The notes: generated from the letters alone by a model not told the origin. Counted from the first letter of the stretch, positions 11,038 to 19,672 are shown. The stretch: 64,000 nt of DNA from Desulfosudis oleivorans Hxd3 (GCF_000018405.1 NC_009943.1:272417-336416); one strand, 5' to 3'. Numbers and translations are program-made.

Positions 11038-12215
11038 ACCAGCCTCGTCTTTCCAGTTAAAAGTTCCTGCATCATGGCCTGTTTGATGTCTCTGGTTTTG
11101 TTGCGGCGCTGTTCCAGGGCGGCGATTTCGGCGTCCATGTCGGAGAGGACTTGGGCGATGGCGGTTTGTTCGGTGGGGGAGGGTAAAAAAATCTCGATAT
11201 TTTCGATAGTTTTTGCGTTTAAGCTGGGCACACCCGAAGCCTCGTTGTAAGTTCTCCAAGGGATTATAGAGAACTTGGAAAAAATGAACTTGGCGTTCGC
11301 TTCGGTAGAAATTTCCGTAAAAAACAACGTGTCCACCGTCCAAAAGGGAGAGTCCACATACTGTGGTGAATCAATCGTTCCTTTTCGCCCAATCAAAACA
11401 GAGGGCTTGTCGTAAATGCAGGTATTGGTTCGTCCAATTTCTCCACCGGATGCAAGAATCGGGTACTTCCCGTCAGACACAGAGATGCCGCGCTGACTCT
11501 TGCCGTGACGGACCATAAGTACATCCCCCAACCGTTTAATCTCCCACTCCCCCTTAAACCCCGGCAGGCGGGTTTGGCCGGTGAGGAGTTGCTGCATGGC
11601 GGCCTGTTTGAGGTCGCGCTTTTTGGCGATCAGCCGGTCGAGGCCATCCAGCAGGGCATCCACGTCGCTCAAGGCGGCAGCGATGGCGCGTTGTTCGGCT
11701 TCGGTATTTGGAATTGACAGAGGGCAAGAAAGGACGTCTTCCTTTCGGAGGTTCGTCTGTTTAGCACCATCATCAAATGTCAAATAGAACGGATTCCGGT
11801 CGAGTTTGTAATACAGAAGTTTGCCATCTATCCCACAAGGATTCAGGACACAAATACGCTGATTGACAGTGTAAGTATCTTCGCAATCTACCCAAAAACA
11901 TTTTGCAATGGCTCTTCCGTTTGGGACATCGCTCATCACCATGAGCACATCCCCTTTCTCCGCTGGGCAGAAACGCATTTGAGCAAATTTACGAATGATA
12001 CCTTCAGTTGAAATGAACTTGGAATTTACAACCACAAAATTGCCCGAATCCGTGATGCTTTGCTCGTGCGCCTTTCCGTTTGTGTATTTCACAACAAAAG
12101 CGAGAGGCTTAACTTCCCAATCCTCCGGAATCACCCCCACCTCGGTCTGTTTGTATCCCGGCGGAACCGATGGAGAATGGCGAGTTGAGAATTGAGAATT
12201 TTCTTTGCTTTTCAT
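11034..12215 (-). CDS. hsdS: Type I restriction enzyme, S (specificity) subunit
   Basis: A 393-residue HsdS with the usual two target-recognition halves. Each ends in a conserved helical spacer: QRAIAAALSDVDALLDGL and TEQTAIAQVLSDMDAEI, followed by QQLLTGQTRL and QELLTGKTRL respectively. It gives the DNA sequence specificity of the methylase and nuclease. The first ~20 residues (MKSKENSQFSTRHSP) are not HsdS sequence: they come from an inserted GAATGG repeat. True homology starts at GYKQTEVGVIPEDWEV. The ATG at 12215 overlaps the upstream stop as ATGA, and GGAGAATG inside the repeat probably serves as the ribosome site. Confidence 0.93.
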   Translation of the reverse strand: MKSKENSQFSTRHSPSVPPGYKQTEVGVIPEDWEVKPLAFVVKYTNGKAHEQSITDSGNFVVVNSKFISTEGIIRKFAQMRFCPAEKGDVLMVMSDVPNGRAIAKCFWVDCEDTYTVNQRICVLNPCGIDGKLLYYKLDRNPFYLTFDDGAKQTNLRKEDVLSCPLSIPNTEAEQRAIAAALSDVDALLDGLDRLIAKKRDLKQAAMQQLLTGQTRLPGFKGEWEIKRLGDVLMVRHGKSQRGISVSDGKYPILASGGEIGRTNTCIYDKPSVLIGRKGTIDSPQYVDSPFWTVDTLFFTEISTEANAKFIFSKFSIIPWRTYNEASGVPSLNAKTIENIEIFLPSPTEQTAIAQVLSDMDAEIAALEQRRNKTRDIKQAMMQELLTGKTRLV

Positions 12216-12250
12216 TCTCCATTCTCCATTTTCAATTCTCCATTCTCGCC
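12170..12250. repeat. GAATGG-type repeat pair spanning a stop/start junction
   Basis: Two arms in inverted orientation, one reading ATGGAGAATGGCGAGTTGAG and the other its complement (CATTCTCCATTCTCC), flank a TTTGCTTT centre. The right arm encodes the last residues of the ATPase (ENGELKMENGE) and the left arm the first residues of HsdS. The repeat thus carries the stop codon, the start codon and the probable ribosome site of the junction. Confidence 0.8.
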
Positions 12251-13363
12251 CGTCACCTCCCAGTGGCCTTCTTTTCTGCCACCCACGCGACAAAGAAAAC
12301 CATCGGTCTTCAATTTCTGAATATTCCTCTGGATAGAGCGTTCGGTAATGCCGATCAGTTCTGCCATTTCAGGTATGGTTATGGATGGATTTTCCCGACA
12401 GGCATCAAGAATCTTTCCCGACACTTTCCCGACGTTTTCCCGACGTTTTCCCGACGCTTCTGTTTCAGTTGGGGTTGCTTCTTCCACAGGAATCCGGCCT
12501 TTGAACATGACCATGAGACCAGTCGGCTCAAACCGAAAGGAGGGGAAATCCGTGCCGTTTTCCTCGCAGGCAGTGCGGACTTTTTCGATGCCGCGTCCCC
12601 AGGACTCGATATCGCCGGTGCGAAAAAAGGCGCCGGCAATGAGCGGATTGTGGGGTTTGGAGACATGGCGGGAAAGCAGATGCTCGACGGTAAAGTCCGG
12701 CGGAATGATGGCATCGTTGGCAATCCACAATTGATCCTCGTACACGCGAATCTGAATGGGCGCGCCGCTGCCGTAATCCCGATGCACCAGCGCGTTGAGG
12801 ATGAGCTCACGCAGGGCTTCGGGAGGAAAAAGAAATCGTTCCACCCGGGTGATGCCCTCGTAGCGGATATAAGCTTTCATGTATTTGGTCAGGAGCAGAT
12901 CGAGGGTTTTGCGGGCCTGATCAAAGAGGTTGCCCTGAACCTCATCCTGATAAATCAGATCGGCGTCGGTGCGGAAAAAGCCGATTTTCACATAGGCGCC
13001 GGTGATAAAACGTTCCGGGGTTTCGTGAAACAGCAGAACCGCCGCCCGGCGCAAATGGCCGCCTTCAATCAGATTCAGGTTTTCCAGAATGCGCCGCGGG
13101 CTGTCTTCCAGGACGCTCGCATCCATGCGACCGCTTTTGGCCGCAGCCCGTCGGAATTGTTTGAAGGCATTGGCATCCAGGTCCTCTTCTTTGGCATAGG
13201 GCGTCGGCACGCTGTCCCAATGCCGGCCCTGCTTGCGCAGCAGAAAGGTTTCCAGCGCCGCCCCTTTGAGCTGCTGTTTAGTGCTGCCGCTGCGATAATG
13301 ATATTCCCCTTTGTAGCTGATCGGGCTGGGATAAGGATTAACAATGGTCTGGGATTCTTTCAT
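12212..13363 (-). CDS. AlbA_2 (Schlafen-type) ATP-binding protein, N-terminally shortened
   Basis: A 383-residue protein of the AlbA_2/ATP-binding family often found in type I RM loci. SYKGEYHYRSGSTKQQLKG is the end of the AlbA_2 domain, followed by the ATPase-like region (PPEALRELILNALVHRDY, then GRGIEKVRTACEENG). The C-terminal winged helix (ENPSITIPEMAELIG) may bind DNA. The start overlaps the hsdM stop as ATGA, which removes roughly 80-90 residues of the usual AlbA_2 domain. The C-terminus ends in repeat-encoded ENGELKMENGE. It is either a shortened but translated variant or a decaying gene; the open frame and overlaps favour expression. Confidence 0.88.
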   Translation of the reverse strand: MKESQTIVNPYPSPISYKGEYHYRSGSTKQQLKGAALETFLLRKQGRHWDSVPTPYAKEEDLDANAFKQFRRAAAKSGRMDASVLEDSPRRILENLNLIEGGHLRRAAVLLFHETPERFITGAYVKIGFFRTDADLIYQDEVQGNLFDQARKTLDLLLTKYMKAYIRYEGITRVERFLFPPEALRELILNALVHRDYGSGAPIQIRVYEDQLWIANDAIIPPDFTVEHLLSRHVSKPHNPLIAGAFFRTGDIESWGRGIEKVRTACEENGTDFPSFRFEPTGLMVMFKGRIPVEEATPTETEASGKRRENVGKVSGKILDACRENPSITIPEMAELIGITERSIQRNIQKLKTDGFLCRVGGRKEGHWEVTGENGELKMENGE

Positions 13364-15786
13364 GGCTGATACCCCATTTTTTTCAGATGCGCATCAACCC
13401 GGCCGGAAAGGTCCGTCACTTCGTTCACCAGACGCGGCAGGGGCGTGGCGTAACGTTCGGCCAGCTGGCGAATGCGGGAGGTGAGGGTTTGCGAGACGCG
13501 ATCCAGTTCGCCCTGAACGGCCACGGCCAGGGTGGTCAGCCACTTGTCATCCACCACCAGTGTCTTGATTTCATCCTTGCTGAGCCGGGGGTATTTTTCA
13601 TAGGCCAACTTATCGAGCGCGGTATCGGCTTCCTTGATCTTGCTCTTGAGGCCGCTCTGTTGCTGTTCCAGCTTTGCCCACTGTTTTAGAATTTTTTCTT
13701 CGTCGGCATAGTCGGAATTGCCCTTGATCTCTTTTAAGCGCCTGTTGACCTCGCCCTTGTTGATCTTGTCCAGGTCGGCAAAAGCGCCCTCTTCACCGCC
13801 ATGTTCTTCTTCAAGCTCGGTGATCCGTGCAGTAACAGATTCCAGTTCACTTTGCAGGGCATCCAGCTCGGCCTGTTCCTTGGCAAAATAGCGGGCCACG
13901 ATATAGGGCTTGGGAATCAGGTCGCAGGCCCAGCCCTTGTCTTTCATCTCGCCCTTTTTTTTGCCGGCCTTGACCTCTTCCATGACGCGGTGGGGTTTGG
14001 CGACCCAGCCGTCGGCGGCAATCAGGTAACAGTCGTCCTGCATGGCCTCGGCCCAGTAGTCCATCAGGTGCTGGTAGACATCATAGGCGTCAAGCAGCGG
14101 GGCGCCGCGGAAGGCGGTCAACAGGTGTTCGGCAATGGCCTCGATCAGGGCTCTGGGGTGTCCTTTTTTGTCAAAGCCTTTCAGGGCCGGAGTGTTCGCC
14201 TTTTGCCACTTGTCAAAGATTTTTGTCACGGTCTTTTTAAAGGCCGTAAATTCGTCGTGACCCAGAATGGCTTGCTTCAATTGAGAATGGGGAATGGCGA
14301 GTTGCGCATAGCCGGGACGCAGGGGCTTAAAAAGCGCGGCGCGAACAGTGGGAAGAATTGCCCAGTAATCAGAAAGCGCGTCAATATCCCGGTCGGGAAT
14401 GCCCCCGCGCAGATGGCCGTCAATGTCCTGAATGTCTTCGGGTTCGGTGCCGTCGATGTAGCGCGGCAGATTGAGATTGTAGTCGTTTTTGGAATCAGCG
14501 ATCTCGTCAAAGGGCACCATGCGGGCATAGCGGGGCGTTTCGGCTTGCTTGCGGAAGGTATCGACAATTTTATGAATGTCCTGCTCGCGCAGGCGGTTCT
14601 TGTTGCCGTCCTTGATAAAGCCCCTGGAGGCGTCGATCATGAAAATGCCTTTGCGGGCCGTGGCGTTTTCCTTGTCCAGCACCAGGATGCAGGCCGGAAT
14701 GCCGGTGCCGTAAAACAGGTTGGCGGGCAGGCCGATGATGCCTTTCAGGTAGCCGGACCGGACAAGCCGCTTGCGGATGACGTTTTCCGCATTGCCGCGA
14801 AACAGCACGCCGTGCGGCAGAATGCAGGCCGCCTTGCCCGTGCTTTTCATCGAGCGGATAATGTGCAGCAGGTAAGCGTAATCGCCCTGCTTGGCCGGCG
14901 GCACCCCCCATTCAAAGCGCTGGTAGGGATCGTTTTCGGACGTGAGCCCGGTGCTCCAGGTTTTGTCAGAAAACGGGGGATTGGCGACCACAAAGTCATA
15001 GGTGCGCAGCTTTTCGCCGTCTTTGAATTTGGGAGAGGCCAGGGTGTTGCCATTGAGGATGTTGGCGGTTGGAAAGTCGTGCAGGATCATGTTCATGCGG
15101 GCCAGACCGGCGGTGGTCACGTCTTTTTCCTGCCCCTCAAGGGTAATGTGTTTGCCCGCCTCGGCCGCCACTTTCAACAGCAGCGACCCCGAGCCGCAGG
15201 TCGGGTCATAGGCCGTGGTGGAAGCAACGGCTTTTTGCGGCGAAATACCGATCACTTTGGCAATAATCCGGCTGACTTCCGAAGGCGTGTAGAATTGGCC
15301 CTTGCTTTTGCCGCTCTCCTGGGCAAAGTGGCGCATCAGGTATTCATAGGCATCGCCGAGAATATCGTCATGGTCGGCCCGGTTTTTGGAAAAATCCAGT
15401 TCCGGTTTCTGGAAGATGCTGATCAGGTTGGTCAGGCGATCCACCATGGCCTTGCCTTCGCCGAGCTTGTTGGGGTCGTTGAAGTCGGGAAAGTCGCTGC
15501 GGGCCAGGCGGGAGTTGCTGTCGATCAACGGCTGAATGATCTGGGTGTTGATCTTGTCGCCGATATCGCTCTTGCCCTTGAGCTTGACCATATCCTGAAA
15601 GCTTGCGCCCCTGGGGATGGTGACCGGCGGGGCGTAATCGTCGGAGGCGGCATATTTATCCGAGATGTATTTGATAAACAGCATGAACAGGACATAGTCT
15701 TTATACTGACTGGCATCCATGCCGCCGCGAAGCTCATCGCAGGAAGCCCAGAGTGAACTGTAAAGCTCCGATTTTTTAAGTGCCAC
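13360..15786 (-). CDS. hsdM: Type I restriction enzyme, M (N6-adenine methylase) subunit
   Basis: An 808-residue HsdM, longer than the common ~500. The SAM-binding motif YDPTCGSGS is near residue 193 and the catalytic NPPF near 267. The final ~250 residues are rich in heptad-like leucines and charged residues (coiled coil), an extension seen in one HsdM subgroup. The start is GTG at 15786, with AAGGAG about ten bases upstream. It is the promoter-proximal gene of the operon. A GAATGG repeat is inserted in frame at 14279-14304 (residues reading LAIPHSQLK). The enzyme methylates the HsdS target and is the core of the MTase and REase complexes. Confidence 0.95.
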   Translation of the reverse strand: MALKKSELYSSLWASCDELRGGMDASQYKDYVLFMLFIKYISDKYAASDDYAPPVTIPRGASFQDMVKLKGKSDIGDKINTQIIQPLIDSNSRLARSDFPDFNDPNKLGEGKAMVDRLTNLISIFQKPELDFSKNRADHDDILGDAYEYLMRHFAQESGKSKGQFYTPSEVSRIIAKVIGISPQKAVASTTAYDPTCGSGSLLLKVAAEAGKHITLEGQEKDVTTAGLARMNMILHDFPTANILNGNTLASPKFKDGEKLRTYDFVVANPPFSDKTWSTGLTSENDPYQRFEWGVPPAKQGDYAYLLHIIRSMKSTGKAACILPHGVLFRGNAENVIRKRLVRSGYLKGIIGLPANLFYGTGIPACILVLDKENATARKGIFMIDASRGFIKDGNKNRLREQDIHKIVDTFRKQAETPRYARMVPFDEIADSKNDYNLNLPRYIDGTEPEDIQDIDGHLRGGIPDRDIDALSDYWAILPTVRAALFKPLRPGYAQLAIPHSQLKQAILGHDEFTAFKKTVTKIFDKWQKANTPALKGFDKKGHPRALIEAIAEHLLTAFRGAPLLDAYDVYQHLMDYWAEAMQDDCYLIAADGWVAKPHRVMEEVKAGKKKGEMKDKGWACDLIPKPYIVARYFAKEQAELDALQSELESVTARITELEEEHGGEEGAFADLDKINKGEVNRRLKEIKGNSDYADEEKILKQWAKLEQQQSGLKSKIKEADTALDKLAYEKYPRLSKDEIKTLVVDDKWLTTLAVAVQGELDRVSQTLTSRIRQLAERYATPLPRLVNEVTDLSGRVDAHLKKMGYQP
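14279..14304. repeat. GAATGG-type repeat inside hsdM
   Basis: ATTGAGAATGGGGAATGGCG followed by AGTTGC lies in frame within hsdM and matches the copies at 6719-6750 and 12170-12250. It adds a few residues to HsdM without breaking the frame. Confidence 0.7.
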
Positions 15787-16127
15787 CTAAACTACTCCTT
15801 TTAAAACCATTATCCGGGTGCGCAGGTCCGCTGTATGTCTTTTTCGGGATTTCATTTGATTTCTGAGGCTCGCCGGAATAGCCCGCAACTTTTCATCCGC
15901 ACGCTTTGTTCCCCCTGTGAAAATTAAGTAATTGTCTATTAATATGGCAAAAAAATGCATGGGGCAAGTCTTCTTTCGCATCTTTTAACAAAATCCGGTT
16001 GAAGTTTTTCGCCGGCAAACCGCTGAAGGTCACACTTTCGACAAAAAGTTTTCACAGGGGGGCGATTTCTTTTGCCTGTGATGTCAACTTGATGGTGAAA
16101 ATCAACTTAACAGGATGGGGCATTGCC
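15787..16127. other. Intergenic region upstream of hsdM
   Basis: Divergent region between hsdM (minus) and the island nuclease (plus). The part near 15920-15960 is AT-rich and is the likely hsdM promoter, though I see no convincing -35/-10 pair. A 64-codon open frame here on the minus strand has no recognisable features. The palindromes beyond 16128 belong to the island. Confidence 0.5.
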
Positions 16128-16144
16128 GTTTCATAAGGTGGAAC
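16128..16144. promoter_or_regulatory. Operator-like palindrome A1 (one mismatch)
   Basis: GTTTC-ATAAGGT-GGAAC, followed by GATAG. It differs by one base from the GTTCC-N7-GGAAC consensus of the island. It lies 77 bp centre-to-centre from A2, and the same paired arrangement recurs at 29293 and 29369. Confidence 0.65.
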
Positions 16145-16204
16145 GATAGTGCGGATTGTGGAAAAGGGGGCGATCACAGGGCGGGGGTAAAAAGCCGGAG
16201 TTAT

Positions 16205-16221
16205 GTTCCGTGCTATGGAAC
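16205..16221. promoter_or_regulatory. Operator-like palindrome A2
   Basis: GTTCC-GTGCTAT-GGAAC, about 90 bp upstream of the island's first gene. The flank GTTTCTG after the right half is shared with site B2 at 29369. Confidence 0.75.
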
Positions 16222-16312
16222 GTTTCTGTTTTAGGGTGATGCTGTAATCAGGCATGCAGAGGTGAAATGCCGCCGGTTATGCGAAACCTTAACCCGAATA
16301 TAAAGGAAAGCC

Positions 16313-17314
16313 ATGCATCCGAATCTGTTTCACTTTGCCACATCCGAACTTTCACAGGATGCCGTTTTGTGCTGGCTGCTATCCTGGGCAGAAAACAACC
16401 ACAGGCAGCACTATCCACATCTGCATAAGGTGGCCAAAAATCTTTTAGACTCGATTTATCAACGTTCCGGGGCCAAAGCACCCGCGGCCTTCTCAAGTAT
16501 TGAGATACGAAAGCAAGACGGCGGCATTGATATTCTTTGCATCATAAATCATGAAATGGCCATCCTGATTGAAGATAAGGCTGGCATGAAGCAACACTCT
16601 GATCAACTGGCAAGATACAAAGAGTATGTATTCAAAAAGCTTGGTTTCGCTGCTGACAAGGTGATTCAAGTGTATATCCAGACAGGCGATCAAAGCGACT
16701 ACAGTGAAGTCGAAAAGCATGGGTATCAGGTTCTTAGACGACTGGACCTGCTTGATATTTTTGAAGATGAAGCCGGACTGGCGGCCAGGTCTCAAAGCGA
16801 TATTTTTCGTGATTTCAGCGATTATCTACGCCAGGAAGAAAACGAGGTACAGAGCTACCTTGTTTCCCCGCCATCCCAATGGTCCTGGAACGCCTGGAAA
16901 GGTTTTTACGCCGAGGTTCAGCAACAACTTCAGGATGGAAACTGGGATTATGTACCCAATCCAGCGGGTGGATTCCTCGGGTTTTGGTGGCATTTTGTTG
17001 GGACAGACGAATACGAGATCTATTTGCAACTTGAGCAGGAAAATCTTTGTTTCAAAATCTTTGTAGAGAATGCGGAAAAGCGGCGTCATCTTCGCCAACA
17101 CTGGTACGAGAAAATCATTTTAAAATGCTCGGAGCATGGGCTTAAAGCAAGGCGTCCAGGCCGTTTTGGCAACGGGCGATACATGACGGTTGCGATTATG
17201 GATCAAGATTATCGTGCAGTAGATGATAAGGGCATCATCAAAATGGCTGAAACCCTGAAAACACTTAAAGCGGCTCAGTCTGTTATGGATGGCTGTATGA
17301 TGGGGAAGAGATGA
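16313..17314 (+). CDS. PD-(D/E)XK nuclease superfamily protein
   Basis: A 333-residue protein resembling the PDDEXK_4 group: the N-terminal SELSQDAVLCWLLSWA is characteristic. The nuclease core has E64, D73 (GIDI) and E87-x-K89 (IEDK) in the right spacing. The C-terminal half resembles the associated beta-rich domain of unknown role. AAAGGAAAG precedes the ATG. The stop overlaps the next ATG as ATGA, coupling this nuclease to an FtsZ-like protein. It opens the island operon downstream of palindromes A1 and A2. A DNA nuclease function is inferred from the motif; its target and trigger are unknown. Confidence 0.85.
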   Translation: MHPNLFHFATSELSQDAVLCWLLSWAENNHRQHYPHLHKVAKNLLDSIYQRSGAKAPAAFSSIEIRKQDGGIDILCIINHEMAILIEDKAGMKQHSDQLARYKEYVFKKLGFAADKVIQVYIQTGDQSDYSEVEKHGYQVLRRLDLLDIFEDEAGLAARSQSDIFRDFSDYLRQEENEVQSYLVSPPSQWSWNAWKGFYAEVQQQLQDGNWDYVPNPAGGFLGFWWHFVGTDEYEIYLQLEQENLCFKIFVENAEKRRHLRQHWYEKIILKCSEHGLKARRPGRFGNGRYMTVAIMDQDYRAVDDKGIIKMAETLKTLKAAQSVMDGCMMGKR

Positions 17315-17859
17315 GCACCGGAATCGGGGAAACAGATTTTATGATTGCCGTTGCCGGGGGCGCGGGGATCAACTGCGCAAACCGCCTGATGGAAAGAAAG
17401 CTGAACCGGTCCTGGTTTATGGCGGTGGACACCGACGTGTCGGCTCTTGCCCGGTGCGCGGCCTTTCGAAAGATCACGGTAAACAGCCGGGAGACCGGGG
17501 CCGATTTTGAGCAGCGGGTGTCGCCCCTGCTTGGTCACCGGCGGCGGCTGTTTGTGATTGCGGGCCTTGGGGGCGAGGCCGGTTCCAGTTTTGCCCTGTG
17601 GCTTGCCGAATATGGCAGCAGGCGGCAGATGAGTGTGGAGTGCTTTGTGTTTCTGCCGTTTCTGTTTGAGGGCGCAAGAAATCAAAGGGCTGATGAAACA
17701 TTAGAAAAGCTGGAGCCGATTGTTTACCGGCTTCATGTGTTTAAAAACGATGACTTGAGAAACCGCAACTTAAACGCCATGACAATGACGCAGGTCTTTG
17801 ACGTGTTGCACGATGCGGTGTTTTGCAGGCTTGCCCCCTGTCTTGAACAAGGGGGCTGA
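17311..17859 (+). CDS. FtsZ/tubulin-like GTPase-domain protein A (short)
   Basis: A 182-residue protein matching only the N-terminal GTP-binding half of FtsZ. The T1-like loop is AVAGGAGINCANRL; the strand-turn AVDTDVSAL matches FtsZ AVNTDAQAL. The tubulin signature is degenerate: GLGGEAGSS (about residues 84-93) where FtsZ has GGGTGTG. FLPFLFEGARNQRADETLEKL aligns with the T5/H6 region. The protein ends in the helix equivalent to H7, before the catalytic T7 loop, so it has no activation domain. The start overlaps the nuclease stop (ATGA). It might bind nucleotide weakly or cap a filament; both are inferences. Confidence 0.82.
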   Translation: MSTGIGETDFMIAVAGGAGINCANRLMERKLNRSWFMAVDTDVSALARCAAFRKITVNSRETGADFEQRVSPLLGHRRRLFVIAGLGGEAGSSFALWLAEYGSRRQMSVECFVFLPFLFEGARNQRADETLEKLEPIVYRLHVFKNDDLRNRNLNAMTMTQVFDVLHDAVFCRLAPCLEQGG

Positions 17860-17916
17860 CCTTTATGTCCGGGATTTACAACCGGATAAAACTTGTACCA
17901 ATAAAAGGAGGTTATC

Positions 17917-18474
17917 ATGAACGCCAGGCTTATTATCAACAACCGTGAAGTGCTGCTGGGGCACCGGCATCTGGAAGAATTTGTATTTACTTTGGATGAT
18001 GACCCGGCTATGCGGGAGATTTTTCATGAACTGGCCAAGTCCCCTTCCAGCGAAATCCGCAAGGATATTTCCGGAAACCAGTACCTGTCCGAAGAAACCC
18101 GCCGGCTCCTGATCGCCGATACCTCTCTGGAAGTCATGCGCGCCATTATTCTTTCTGATGAGGCCCAGGCACTCATGACCCAAAGCGATCTGGAACGATA
18201 CCTGGCCACCGGCGATGCCGAGATCCTGAGGGCACTGGCCATTAATTTAAAAGAGTTGGCGCGGAAGTATAAAGTGTGCGACTTAAACTGGCTCTGCGAA
18301 AACCTGATCCGCCATCCTGATCCGGCAACCCGCTACAACCTGGCGGCAAATATATACACGCCGGCCGCTTTTTTGAAAAAACTGGCTGGCGATGATGACG
18401 TTGATGTTGCCCGAAAAGCAGCGGAAACCCTGCGGGAAGTCGGCAACGGCTTTGATCCGGATGATGATGAATAG
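17917..18474 (+). CDS. Leucine-rich-repeat-variant / HEAT-like protein
   Basis: A 185-residue all-helical repeat protein preceded by a strong AAAGGAGG. Short units such as SEIRKDISGN, EETRRLLIAD, LEVMRAIILS, AEILRALAIN and PATRYNLAAN recur every ~20-25 residues, as in LRV/HEAT-like scaffolds. There is no catalytic motif. It sits between two FtsZ-like genes, and its end overlaps the next start by 8-14 bp, so it is probably an adaptor for them. That role is inferred from context only. Confidence 0.75.
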   Translation: MNARLIINNREVLLGHRHLEEFVFTLDDDPAMREIFHELAKSPSSEIRKDISGNQYLSEETRRLLIADTSLEVMRAIILSDEAQALMTQSDLERYLATGDAEILRALAINLKELARKYKVCDLNWLCENLIRHPDPATRYNLAANIYTPAAFLKKLAGDDDVDVARKAAETLREVGNGFDPDDDE

Positions 18475-19075
18475 GCCGACAATTGCAATCGTTGGTGTCG
18501 GCGGCGCGGGCCTGAATATGGTGAACTACCTGAAACGCACCGGCATCAATGACCCTGATAGAGCACAATATATTGCGGTGAACTGTGACCGGGAGTCATT
18601 AAGTCGCTGTGAGGCGGACATCCTTCTGCCCATCGGCGTAAAATCTTTTGATGGCCCTGGCGCCAAGGGAAATGTTCGCCTGGGCCGGGACTGCGCCATT
18701 GAAAGCCGGGATACCATCATGCCGGCACTGGAGGCCTTCCAACTGGTTTTTATTGTTGCCGGCCTTGGCGGCGGCACCGGTACCGGCGCCGCCATTGAAA
18801 TCGCACGAATGGGCAGGGACCTGGGCGCCATCACTGTGGCACTGGTCACACTGCCCTTTTCTTTTGAATCAAAAAAGCGAATGCAAAATGCCGAAAAGGG
18901 GCTGGCCGTCCTGGGCCAATTTACGGATGCGTTAATCGTCCTGCCCAACAACCGGCTTCGGCGGCTGGCGTCACTCCAACTTACCATAAAAGAACTGTTC
19001 GATTTGAGCAGTGAGCATATCCGCCAGGCCATCAGCGGTTTTATCCCGCTGTTGTATCAGGCAGAGGGATTATGA
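18467..19075 (+). CDS. FtsZ/tubulin-like GTPase-domain protein B (canonical G-box)
   Basis: A 202-residue FtsZ-like protein with an intact nucleotide site: T1 VGVGGAGLNMVNYL near the N-terminus, a T3-like GPGAKGNVRLGRD, the tubulin signature GLGGGTGTGAA at about residues 100-110, and T5/H6 LPFSFESKKRMQNAEKGL, close to FtsZ KPFNFEGKKRM. It ends within the H7-equivalent helix (HIRQAISGFIPLL), directly before the T7 loop, so it lacks the residues that hydrolyse GTP in the neighbouring subunit. Three ATGs (18461, 18464, 18467) overlap the previous gene; MNRPTIAIVG fits the fold best. It likely binds GTP but would need a T7 loop from another protein. Confidence 0.88.
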   Translation: MNRPTIAIVGVGGAGLNMVNYLKRTGINDPDRAQYIAVNCDRESLSRCEADILLPIGVKSFDGPGAKGNVRLGRDCAIESRDTIMPALEAFQLVFIVAGLGGGTGTGAAIEIARMGRDLGAITVALVTLPFSFESKKRMQNAEKGLAVLGQFTDALIVLPNNRLRRLASLQLTIKELFDLSSEHIRQAISGFIPLLYQAEGL

Positions 19076-19110
19076 ATAAAAGCCATAAGTCACTGAGAGA
19101 GGAAAGATGC

Positions 19111-19617
19111 ATGGAACAAACAAAAGTACTGGTGTATTTTAACCAGAAAAAAGGGGTATTCAGTGTTGAAACCCTTGAAGGCGAAAATAAAGGGAGGGTT
19201 ATTGCCCACGTTCAAAAAATAACGCTCACGGAGTGCAGGTTCAGCAAAAATAAAGACAAAACAGCCGGTATAATCGGCATGTGGCAGGAACGGTTCAGGG
19301 ATATGGATCCGTCAAGGGCTGTGGGCCACTATTTTGAGGCCGAAGAAGACGCAGACGGGTTTTCACCTGTTTATTATGGTGAACTATTTAAGTATGATTC
19401 CAGGTCTGAACGGTATATTGTAGATGATGATGGCGATTTCATGGCCTTCTCTCACGAGACGAGCCAGGAACTCCAGAACGACCCGAATTTTGAACAGGCA
19501 ACCCTTGACAAACCGGCCCTGGTCTGTATGGATCTATGGGAGGACGAAGACCCGAAGGCAGAGGATGTAAGGGGGATCGCCTATTATTGGCGAAAAAAAA
19601 GCAAAAAACTTTCATGA
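19111..19617 (+). CDS. Uncharacterised island protein
   Basis: 168 residues if started at 19111, where GAGAGGAAAG is well spaced. An earlier ATG at 19072 overlaps the upstream stop as ATGA and would add 13 residues. The N-terminal part (GRVIAHVQKITLTECRF) resembles short phage- and plasmid-borne proteins of unknown function. The rest is acidic, and the last residues are very basic (WRKKSKKLS). No catalytic motif, membrane segment or signal peptide is visible. It is co-oriented with, and coupled to, FtsZ-like B. Confidence 0.7.
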   Translation: MEQTKVLVYFNQKKGVFSVETLEGENKGRVIAHVQKITLTECRFSKNKDKTAGIIGMWQERFRDMDPSRAVGHYFEAEEDADGFSPVYYGELFKYDSRSERYIVDDDGDFMAFSHETSQELQNDPNFEQATLDKPALVCMDLWEDEDPKAEDVRGIAYYWRKKSKKLS

Positions 19618-19672
19618 AACAATCGGGTCGGGAGGAAAAACGGCTTGCGACACCTTTAGAGGGGGGTATCAA

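Noticed and set aside
12170-12250. GAATGG repeats as a CRISPR array
   Set aside because: Units are of irregular length without unique spacers, and no cas genes are present.
12170-13369. 399-codon open frame on the plus strand
   Set aside because: Antisense to the AlbA_2 ATPase and starts in a repeat; no support.
13801-15756. 651-codon open frame on the plus strand
   Set aside because: Antisense to hsdM, which has full methylase motifs; no family resemblance.
15787-15981. 64-codon frame before hsdM
   Set aside because: It occupies the probable hsdM promoter and shows no protein features.
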